IMG/VR virus record: IMGVR_UViG_3300028569_002826
Coordinates: 1 to 34,523 of that record
DNA: 34,523 nucleotides
Direction: 5' to 3' (one strand)
DNA from: a virus
The translations under genes and the position numbers were made by a program. Positions within the stretch are counted from its first letter, which is position 1, and each line of letters starts with the position of its first letter. A model generated the notes under the pieces. It was given only the letters and a program-made list of their open reading frames with translations, had not been told where the DNA came from and did no database searches. Shown here piece after piece: positions 6,601 to 13,211 of the stretch.

Positions 6601-6772
6601 GTTTTCTCTCCTCATCGGTTTTTGCATCTTCGAGCTCTTTGCGGTTCTTCGCGTTCTCGGCCTCGTCGAGCTTCCTGAGCGCCAAGTCGCGCAAATAGTC
6701 CGCAAGCCAAAGCCCGAATTTAGTCAGAGCCCAGGTCAGGACACTCGCCGCAATTGACGCCAGGAAGCTCAT
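6557..6772 (-). CDS. Small TM plus coiled-coil protein (spanin/holin-like)
   Basis: A 71-aa protein: a hydrophobic N-terminal segment (FLASIAASVLTWALTKFGLW, about 3-22), then a highly charged helix rich in Glu, Lys and Ala. One N-terminal TM followed by a periplasmic coiled coil is the layout of inner-membrane spanins (Rz), and the last 44 nt overlap the start of a downstream lipoprotein gene in another frame, as in Rz/Rz1 pairs. AGGGG sits about 8 nt upstream of the ATG. It could instead be a class III holin. Function inferred from layout only. Confidence 0.65.
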   Translation of the reverse strand: MSFLASIAASVLTWALTKFGLWLADYLRDLALRKLDEAENAKNRKELEDAKTDEERKHAAEELARRLGRHP

Positions 6773-6783
6773 CTCAGAGCCCC

Positions 6784-7014
6784 TTAAGCCGCGGGCGCTT
6801 GAGGTGCGGCGTCAGGAGCCGGAGCGGGCGCTTCGATGAAGAGATGCTCGATGAAGTCCTTCACGCCTTGGACGAGCTGGTCATCCCACTTGTTCGAAGT
6901 TGAGGCCGCAAACTTCTCCAGCGGAGGAACGACGGCGCCGAGCACGATCTGCTTCAGGAGCGGCTTAAGCAGGGGCTTGATGGATTCGAGCAGTTTCTTG
7001 AAAAATTCGTTCAT
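6784..7014 (-). CDS. Small protein with amphipathic N-terminus, lysis cassette
   Basis: 76 aa from the ATG at 7014, chosen because GGAGGAAG lies 6 nt upstream; a longer frame to 7194 would be out of keeping and overlaps another small gene. It starts MNEFFKKLLESIKPLLKPLL, then QIVLGAVVPPLEKF, a hydrophobic/amphipathic stretch, and ends in a low-complexity Ala-Pro tail (EAPAPAPDAAPQAPAA). It lies between two small membrane-protein genes and overlaps the upstream one by ATGA. Possible holin or antiholin component; no family recognised. Confidence 0.65.
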   Translation of the reverse strand: MNEFFKKLLESIKPLLKPLLKQIVLGAVVPPLEKFAASTSNKWDDQLVQGVKDFIEHLFIEAPAPAPDAAPQAPAA

Positions 7015-7187
7015 GATTTCTTCCTCCAGAAGAAGTTCAAGACCACCACAAAGCAGGCAACGCCAATCGCGCCCGCTGTGACGGCCAAAAGCCAAACTAG
7101 GTCTCGGAGGTTGTCTGCATTCAGGAGCTTTTGCCTGCGGAGAACTGCGTCCACGCATTGAGAGAGCACGACGCTGCCAAGGGACAA
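7011..7187 (-). CDS. Small membrane protein with non-ATG start (holin-like)
   Basis: An ORF read from the gap after the large ejection protein gene. From TTG 7187 it gives 58 aa starting MSLGSVVLSQCVDAVLRRQK. The second half has a clear TM (DLVWLLAVTAGAIGVACF, continuing VVVLNFF) and a basic end, WRKKS. The stop overlaps the next ATG (ATGA). The frame is open further upstream: a CTG at 7229 would add VQDFCREPNLPWVL and make the first segment a longer hydrophobic helix. That CTG lies 5 nt after a hairpin (7235-7253) of a type that sits 5-8 nt before the start codons of three other genes, so CTG may be the true start. Holin or spanin-type role inferred. Confidence 0.55.
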   Translation of the reverse strand: MSLGSVVLSQCVDAVLRRQKLLNADNLRDLVWLLAVTAGAIGVACFVVVLNFFWRKKS

Positions 7188-7234
7188 AACCCAAGGCAGA
7201 TTCGGCTCACGGCAAAAGTCTTGAACCAGAGGCC

Positions 7235-7253
7235 CTCTTCCTGGTGTGAAGAG
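7235..7253 (-). promoter_or_regulatory. Repeated TCACACCA hairpin, copy before the small membrane lysis gene
   Basis: Minus strand: CTCTTC, loop ACACCAG, GAAGAG (6-bp perfect stem, 7-nt loop), preceded by CGCCTCT. Shares the TCACACCA core and CGCCTC flank with the elements at 15706, 23786 and 24850. Its 3' arm runs into GAAGAGGG, a possible Shine-Dalgarno, 5 nt before the in-frame CTG at 7229. Confidence 0.55.
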
Positions 7254-7293
7254 AGGCGAACGGGGACATTCTCGCAGAATTCAGGGGCGGGCG

Positions 7294-9399
7294 CTACTCG
7301 TTTCCTGCGGGACGACGCTTATCAGACTTGCCCCCATCGGAGAGCATTTTGTACCGCGTCAGTAGGTTCGTAAGACGATCCACGTTCTGGGGATCGCCGA
7401 TGGCAGGGATTGAAAGCCTCGATGCTGCGGGCTTTGCCGCAGCAGGGGCAGAGGCCTTGATTGCCTGCTCAATTGGAACCACCCCGGACGCACCGCGCTG
7501 CCGGGCCGAGGCTTTCATCGACTCGATGACGTTCCTGTTGAGGGCCGAGTCGCGGATCGTCGCGACGAAATCCTTAAACATGTTGGACGCCCCAGTCCCC
7601 GACATCGAAAGCACGTCCGGGCCGTGGCGCTCACCAAGCTGGATGAGTTTCTCGAAATCCTCGAACTCTTTGGGATCGAGGAGCTGCTTTAGAACATCCT
7701 TTTTGCGGCGGAGCTCATTCATTGCCGACTTGAAACTGATCGAGTTGTCCCCGGTGCGGGACTTCTCAAGGATCTGATTTAACGCCGCGCCCTTCGCCCG
7801 CTTCATCGTCTCAGGGCTCAGGATCTTCTTCAGGCTCTCAATCTTCTTCGAGTCGCCACCCGAGATGAGCGATTCAAACACATTCTCCGGGGCAGCATTT
7901 TCGCCCACCGCTCGAGCAAAGGGAGCCCGCAGCTTCATTTGCGAGCTGATCGCCTTGTTCTTTTCGAGCAGCGCGCGAAGCTCCTGGGGCCCAAGCCGCT
8001 CGCCGTATTCGCGCGTGAGGCCACCCTTCAGGCCGCCGTAAAGCTCGCCCAAAAGGGTTTGATCCAGGGGAACCTGCCCCATAACCGGCTTGCGGCCGAG
8101 AGCCTTACCGAGCCCTTCGCGGACCTCATTGAGGACCTCATAGGACCCATCCGCCTTGCGAATCCGCTCGACGTAGTCCATGACCTGCTTTGCTTGGGCC
8201 TGAGCCACGTCATCGCCGCCGAGCGCGGCTTTCTGGGCCTTTGTGTAGACCGATTGCAGTGCCTTATCGACGCGACCCCGGGCCTTCTCCCCAAGGGCGG
8301 CACCCGGAACTTCTTTGTTAAGCTTCGAGTAGAACGCGCCGTCTTTTCCAAGATAGTTCGGCGTGGTGATCTCGTCTTGGATCATCTTGCCGACAGATCC
8401 ACGATCGAGCGCGACCCCGCCACCGGCGTTTCTGGCTTCATTCACCAATGCCGACTCGACAACATCGCGTCCCTTGTCAAAGGACTTGAGAGCTTCTTGG
8501 CCGAGCGGCCCTTCGCGGTAGTTCCGAGAGGCGCGCGAGACAAAGCTGCGCGGCCCGAACTCGACAGACTCACTCAACTGAGAGGGATCAATCCCCTTAG
8601 ATTCCGCAAACTTCTTGAGCTCGGCCCAGTCATCAGCCTGAGAGGGACGAACGATGCCCTTCAGAACGTCTAGGCCGTCGCCCGCCACCCGGCCCGTCGT
8701 CTTCACGATCGAGGCCGCAGTCTTCGCTCCAGGGATCGCATTGACGCCTTTCCCGAGAGCCTTACCGGCGGCCTCAAAAACCTCCCCTCCTGCTCCAGGA
8801 GGAAGTGGAGCGGAGCTTGCGCCGCGCGCGAGTCCTCGGCCGAATCCCTTCGCGCCATCGACAAGCCTAGAGCCTGCTAGTGAGAGGCCAGCGCCGAGAG
8901 CTGCGCCAGTGCCAGCGTCAAGCGCAGCCCCGCCGATATCGCCTTCTGTTAAATCGGCTTCCGACCCACCAAGCCCTGCGAGTCCGCCCGAGAGCGCACC
9001 TTTCCCCACCATAGCGGCGAGCTGTGCGCCCTTGCCTGCATTCAATACCGGCACAAGTAGAGAAGCTGCGCCACCCGCAAGCTGTCCACCAAGGTATTCA
9101 TCGGGATTGTCCTGCTCGGCCTTCTTGTAAGCCTTGCGAGACTCGTCCCGCTTGGTCTTGTAGAGGTCGATAAGTCCGCGCTCATCACCTTTCAACTTGT
9201 CGAATCCCGCCTCGACCCCACCCGTGATCTCATCCGCGAAGCCGAGCGAGGCCCCTTGGGCGGCGCCGCGAATACCAGACTCAAGGCCGGAGGTAGATTC
9301 GGTATCCTGCTCAGCATCCGGCGCGGAGTCCCAGTCAAATCCTGCGGCTTTTTTGGGCTCAGCGTCCGGGACGGCATCCCAATCAAAGTTGCCCACCAT
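7294..9399 (-). CDS. Large Ala/Gly-rich virion protein, probable internal (ejection) protein
   Basis: A 701-aa protein. It opens with two copies of an acidic FDWD motif (NFDWDAVPDAEP and GFDWDSAPDAEQ), then GAAQGASLGFADEITGG, a hallmark of large internal virion proteins in many podovirus-like phages. Residues about 100-240 are Gly/Ala-rich and weakly hydrophobic, suited to membrane insertion; the rest is helical and charged. Ends RYKMLSDGGKSDKRRPAGNE. Inferred role: stored in the capsid and ejected to form a conduit for DNA across the cell envelope. It is last of a run of four such genes. GAGGTAAGCA precedes the ATG. Confidence 0.75.
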   Translation of the reverse strand: MVGNFDWDAVPDAEPKKAAGFDWDSAPDAEQDTESTSGLESGIRGAAQGASLGFADEITGGVEAGFDKLKGDERGLIDLYKTKRDESRKAYKKAEQDNPDEYLGGQLAGGAASLLVPVLNAGKGAQLAAMVGKGALSGGLAGLGGSEADLTEGDIGGAALDAGTGAALGAGLSLAGSRLVDGAKGFGRGLARGASSAPLPPGAGGEVFEAAGKALGKGVNAIPGAKTAASIVKTTGRVAGDGLDVLKGIVRPSQADDWAELKKFAESKGIDPSQLSESVEFGPRSFVSRASRNYREGPLGQEALKSFDKGRDVVESALVNEARNAGGGVALDRGSVGKMIQDEITTPNYLGKDGAFYSKLNKEVPGAALGEKARGRVDKALQSVYTKAQKAALGGDDVAQAQAKQVMDYVERIRKADGSYEVLNEVREGLGKALGRKPVMGQVPLDQTLLGELYGGLKGGLTREYGERLGPQELRALLEKNKAISSQMKLRAPFARAVGENAAPENVFESLISGGDSKKIESLKKILSPETMKRAKGAALNQILEKSRTGDNSISFKSAMNELRRKKDVLKQLLDPKEFEDFEKLIQLGERHGPDVLSMSGTGASNMFKDFVATIRDSALNRNVIESMKASARQRGASGVVPIEQAIKASAPAAAKPAASRLSIPAIGDPQNVDRLTNLLTRYKMLSDGGKSDKRRPAGNE

Positions 9400-9402
9400 T
9401 GC

Positions 9403-10413
9403 TTACCTCGCCACACTTTCGAGTTTGCCGCCAGCCGCAAGGGCGTCTTGGAGCTGCTCCCGAGCGATCAACTTCCGTCGGCCATCTGGAGCAATCACCG
9501 TTACCATTGCCGGTTCTTCGCTCTTCGCTCCACCTCGGGTCCTGAGAGCGACGCCAGCCTGGAAATCCTTATCCACGTCCCCAGAGAACTTCTCTAAGTT
9601 TGACATGATCGAGTCTTGCCCGAGCACGCCATCCATCGCCAGCGGGTCCTCTGGGATAATCGCTTCCACGAGGTCGCGATCGCTTTGCGAAAGAACGCCC
9701 AACTTTGCCAGGTTTTTGTATTCGAGGAGAGCGTCTTTCGATAATTGTTTGCCGCGGCCTACGGCTTCTCGGTTGAAGAACTCTGCCCCGTATTTTTTAC
9801 GAAGGGCGACCATCTCCTGAAGCTTTCTGGAGAGTGACTGTTTAGATTGTGCAGCGTCCTTCAGTACTTTGGCGTCGTCTTTATTGCGCGCCGTTCCTAC
9901 TCCCGGTACTTCAAGCGCCTCTGCCTCCTGCTCAGCCTTGCGCTTGCGCTCGTCCATAGCGAATTGCTGGTACTCGGTCGGTCCCGATTCCTTCTGCGGG
10001 CGACCTTGCTCTAGGCGTGCCTTTTCGCGCACTAGCGCCATGTCGTTTTGATGTTGAGCGGCGCGGTCTTCCTTCTTCCCAAGAAGCTGGGCCATGTTCT
10101 CCTTGGCCTTCGCTTGAGCCTGCGACTTCGCCAGCCGGTACTTGTCGAGAGTGCCGCGCAGGCGCTCAGCGTCTTTTCCGTAGACATCAGCATTCTGTGT
10201 CGCAAGGCTGGGGCCTTGTGTGGGAGCGAACTTTCCAGTGAAGAACTCGCCGAAGGATCTGCGATTCGCCAAGTTATCAGCAACGGCGCCAAACAAGCGC
10301 GACTTCTGAGCGTCCGCCTTGGCCTTTTCAATGCCGGACGACATGCTCTCAAAGTCGGACTCAGGAACTTCTAATCCGACATCTTCTTCGTCTTCTAAGT
10401 AATTTTCCATCAT
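9403..10413 (-). CDS. Helical virion protein, probable internal/ejection protein
   Basis: 336 aa, acidic start (ENYLEDEEDVGLEVPESDFE), then almost continuous Lys/Glu/Gln-rich helix (about 60-200), and a compact C-terminal strand motif, MVTVIAPDGRRKLIAREQ, ending QDALAAGGKLESVAR. That C-terminal pattern (V-x-APDG followed by QLQDALAAGG) is common at the ends of phage structural proteins. It sits between two other ejection-type genes. Two adjacent ATGs (10413 and 10410): GGAGG is only 1 nt from the first and 4 nt from the second, so the second may be used. Confidence 0.7.
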   Translation of the reverse strand: MMENYLEDEEDVGLEVPESDFESMSSGIEKAKADAQKSRLFGAVADNLANRRSFGEFFTGKFAPTQGPSLATQNADVYGKDAERLRGTLDKYRLAKSQAQAKAKENMAQLLGKKEDRAAQHQNDMALVREKARLEQGRPQKESGPTEYQQFAMDERKRKAEQEAEALEVPGVGTARNKDDAKVLKDAAQSKQSLSRKLQEMVALRKKYGAEFFNREAVGRGKQLSKDALLEYKNLAKLGVLSQSDRDLVEAIIPEDPLAMDGVLGQDSIMSNLEKFSGDVDKDFQAGVALRTRGGAKSEEPAMVTVIAPDGRRKLIAREQLQDALAAGGKLESVAR

Positions 10414-10419
10414 GCCTCC

Positions 10420-11376
10420 TTAAGCGATGCTGCCCATGTCGCCGTAAGAACCGCCCACGGTCTCGATTTTCTTCTTTTTAGGATCAATCAAGTCGGTCCC
10501 TCCTGCCGCGGAAGAAGCGCCCCCGGTGTAGAGATCCGCCGCAAGCTTCGTGTTCGCGTTGCGAGCCGCCGTGTTCGCGGCGTTCTCGGCTGCGTAGCCT
10601 TGGGCTACCTGAGCGTTTGCTCCCGTAAGCCCATTGAGCTTCGTGACCTTGTTGCCGAAGGCCGTCTGACGATTGCCTTGGTTCACGCGCTGAGCCTCAT
10701 TGCGACCCTCGACATTCGAATTCACGATGTTTTGGCGATTGGTGAGGTTCCCAGCCTGTGCCGTGTTTCGCGCCGCCGTATTCGACTTGTTAAAGTCATT
10801 GATGATGTCCGAGTTGTTCGCTTCCGCGCGATAGTCCTGATCGCGAGCTCCGCCGATGGCATCAAGGTAGGCCTTTTGATACAGTGCCCGTTGCTGGGCC
10901 GCCGTTGCAGCCGTTTCCATGCTCGACTTGCGAGCCCTCTCGGCCGCTTCCTGGTTCCCGATTTCTTGGATGGCGTAGTCCATGCCGCTGCCGCCAAGAC
11001 CACGAGCGTTCATGTTCGAGATGACGGCCTCACGGCTTCCACGAGCCATAGATGCGGCATTGCTGCGCGCATCCTCAAAGCCAAGCTTATCAGCGTCAGA
11101 GAGGCCAGAATCAGCGAGAGACGCAAGCCTCTCAAGCGCCGCATCCTGGGCGGCGGTACGGACTCCGTTCTCTTCCACGAGGTCAAATTGGGCGTCCTCG
11201 GGATTGAAGTCCGCGAGATATTGCAGCTCCTCGGGCGTGTAGGTCTCAGCTCCCGGAACCTCCAGGCCATCCCAAAGGCCTTGGTTGTTGCGAAGCTGAT
11301 CCATTGCCTTGTCGGCGCTGTCGTCAAACAGGCCCCCAATGATCGGAATGCTCGAGGCCGCTTGTTTCACTCCCAT
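10420..11376 (-). CDS. Helical virion protein, probable internal/ejection protein
   Basis: 318 aa. It opens MGVKQAASSIPIIGGLFDDS, then an acidic helical part, then an Asn/Ala/Gln-rich low-complexity helical region (ARNTAQAGNLTNRQNIVNSN and neighbours) and a Gly/Ser-rich tail (GGASSAAGGTDL). It contains SNMNARGLGGSGMDYAI, typical of phage virion proteins annotated as DNA ejection or structural. The position between connector/nozzle and the larger ejection proteins supports a virion role. Ribosome-binding site GGAGGAG upstream of the ATG. Exact function unknown. Confidence 0.7.
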   Translation of the reverse strand: MGVKQAASSIPIIGGLFDDSADKAMDQLRNNQGLWDGLEVPGAETYTPEELQYLADFNPEDAQFDLVEENGVRTAAQDAALERLASLADSGLSDADKLGFEDARSNAASMARGSREAVISNMNARGLGGSGMDYAIQEIGNQEAAERARKSSMETAATAAQQRALYQKAYLDAIGGARDQDYRAEANNSDIINDFNKSNTAARNTAQAGNLTNRQNIVNSNVEGRNEAQRVNQGNRQTAFGNKVTKLNGLTGANAQVAQGYAAENAANTAARNANTKLAADLYTGGASSAAGGTDLIDPKKKKIETVGGSYGDMGSIA

Positions 11377-11395
11377 GACTATCTCCTCCCCTCGA

Positions 11396-12808
11396 TCAGC
11401 CGAGGTACTTGCTTAGGCCTTGTTTTCTGCGGTTGTAGTCGTCGTAAGCTGCGGCCTCGTCTCGACGCTTTGCTAGGTTGTTTCGCTCATTCTCAAGCGC
11501 TCGCTTCTGTGCGATACCCTGAGCCGTGCCGCCGAGGTCATTGAAGGAGGCGTCTTGCGAGAGGAGCCGATCCAGCTCGTCGTAGCGGGACTGCTCGCCA
11601 CCGCCCCAGGTCACGGCCTGGCGAGCGTTGCGCTCAGCGGGCGCGCCAAACGAGCCCACTTTCTCACCGGACCGGCCCAGCGCATCCATGATGTAGTTGA
11701 GGCGGTTACGCTGCTCCTTCGACGTTTCTCCGCCGATGTTGTCCGCGCTGAAGTCGCCATAGATGTCGCCCGCAGCCAAGTCGTCGGCATTGGCCTGCGC
11801 CGCTGCCGCACCGAGACCACCCCGGTAGTAGTCAGACCCTTCAGTGAGCGCACGCGTGAGCGCGTCCTTGTTTTGATTGAACTCGTTTTTGTATCCCTCG
11901 ATCTCGGAGTTTGCCTGCTCAGCAATAGGCGAAAGCCCCGAGAGCTTCGCAAGCGCGCTCTCTTTGACCCGGCCAAACTGGTCGTTCGTCGAATCAAGCT
12001 GGCGCTGAAGCGCGCGCTGCCCGGTTGTGATCCGGCCACCGGCCACGTCGTCATAAACGGAGTCCATGAGGCCACCGAATTGGCTCTCGTCGCTGAGGCC
12101 TTTCTGGTACTTCTGGATATTGTCCGACGGCTGGTAGTTCACGGGCCCGATGTTGAATTGCGAGCTGAGGCGGCTACGAATTCCCTGGACCGCGTCTTGA
12201 TAGTCCTGCGATGCGGGGTCGTACTTCGAGGCGCTCTCGATCATGTATTGTAAATTTGGCGCCCGAATTCCGCGCTGAGCATCCTTGCCAGGGTCGGCAA
12301 TTCCAACCTTTTGCCGCTGCTCAGGGGTCTGAATCACGCCGGTATCGGTCGTGGGCTGGAGATCGCGGAAGGTAGGCTTTTGCCCTCCCACCTGGCCGCC
12401 AGCTCCGCCCAGCTTGATCTTCTGATCCTGGCTACCCCACGACCCAGTATTGATCTTGTTCTCGGCAGCGAGTTTTGAGGCCTGCCCAATGGCGGCATCG
12501 GACTTCTGTTGAAGCCCGCTTTGCTCAGAGTCAAACGCCGAGTTGAATTTTCCCTCGAGCGCGTTCGCCGACCCCGTGTTCCCCTCGTTTGCCTTCATGT
12601 AGGCCTGAAGGTTCACGTGTCCCTGACGGCCGCCCTTGCCTGAGACCATGCCGAGAGCTGAGGCCCCGCCACTGCCGCCTGAGCCAGCCGGGCCCGAGGC
12701 AATCTGATTGCTCTCTCCTGCGCCAAGCTGCGTTCCGCCGCCTGCGCCAGTCTGAGAGTCGTCTTCTTCTTCACCGATGAGCTTTTCTTGACCCGTTACG
12801 ACAGCCAT
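11396..12808 (-). CDS. Gly/Ser/Gln-rich virion protein, probable ejection protein
   Basis: 470 aa. The first 60 residues are Gly/Ser-rich and disordered (GPAGSGGSGGASALGMVSGK), followed by a soluble helical body with repeated Gln/Asn/Ala and an Arg-rich C-terminus (RDEAAAYDDYNRRKQGLSKY). Composition resembles the adjacent 318-aa and 336-aa proteins, and together with the 701-aa protein they form a four-gene block in the place of ejection proteins (P22 gp7/gp16/gp20 or T7 gp14-16 type). GGGGGAGAAG precedes the ATG. Specific role unknown. Confidence 0.7.
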   Translation of the reverse strand: MAVVTGQEKLIGEEEDDSQTGAGGGTQLGAGESNQIASGPAGSGGSGGASALGMVSGKGGRQGHVNLQAYMKANEGNTGSANALEGKFNSAFDSEQSGLQQKSDAAIGQASKLAAENKINTGSWGSQDQKIKLGGAGGQVGGQKPTFRDLQPTTDTGVIQTPEQRQKVGIADPGKDAQRGIRAPNLQYMIESASKYDPASQDYQDAVQGIRSRLSSQFNIGPVNYQPSDNIQKYQKGLSDESQFGGLMDSVYDDVAGGRITTGQRALQRQLDSTNDQFGRVKESALAKLSGLSPIAEQANSEIEGYKNEFNQNKDALTRALTEGSDYYRGGLGAAAAQANADDLAAGDIYGDFSADNIGGETSKEQRNRLNYIMDALGRSGEKVGSFGAPAERNARQAVTWGGGEQSRYDELDRLLSQDASFNDLGGTAQGIAQKRALENERNNLAKRRDEAAAYDDYNRRKQGLSKYLG

Positions 12809-12821
12809 TCAGCTTCTCCCC

Positions 12822-13211
12822 CTATCCTTGCAGCACGAAGAGAGTGACATCGGACTGAGTCGAGCCCCCCTCGGCAAAGTTGATTTTGATTCCGATGCTT
12901 CCGCTTTGTTTTCGCGTGAGCTTCCATCCCGAGATCGTCCCACCGATGCCACTATCGAGAAACAGCACCCCCTGGACGCGCAGGTTCCGGTATTGTGGCA
13001 GTATCTCGAGCTCGATTCCATGCGTAAACTTCCGCTGATCTTGGAAACCGAGGAAGTTGTCCCGAAACGAGAGGTTATTTTTGAGAGCTTGGCCAATCAC
13101 GTCGATGAAGCGGTTGATCCCGCCGAGCAAGACGTTGAGCCACTTCGGGATGTCGCCGCCTGCGCGGTTTAGCTCTTCCATCGAGATACGGACGACCTCG
13201 GAGATTCTCAC
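12822..13211 (-). CDS. Virion-associated hypothetical protein (129 aa)
   Basis: A helical N-terminus (ELNRAGGDIPKWLNVLLGGI, then FIDVIGQALKNNLSFRDN) followed by a beta-rich C-terminal half (ELEILPQYRNLRVQGVLFLD, GWKLTRKQSGSIGIKINF, VTLFVLQG). GTG start overlapping the stop of the nozzle gene (GTGA). The location right after the nozzle suggests a tail accessory or plug protein. No family named with confidence. Confidence 0.65.
   Translation of the reverse strand: MRISEVVRISMEELNRAGGDIPKWLNVLLGGINRFIDVIGQALKNNLSFRDNFLGFQDQRKFTHGIELEILPQYRNLRVQGVLFLDSGIGGTISGWKLTRKQSGSIGIKINFAEGGSTQSDVTLFVLQG

Noticed and set aside
6784-7194. 136-aa version of the amphipathic lysis-cassette protein
   Set aside because: The first 60 residues are an Arg/Pro/Cys-rich shadow of the small membrane gene at 7011-7187; the strong ribosome-binding site points to ATG 7014.
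10600-11544. Plus-strand 314-codon open frame opposite the 318-aa virion protein
   Set aside because: Antisense shadow within a coherent minus-strand operon with overlaps and ribosome-binding sites.
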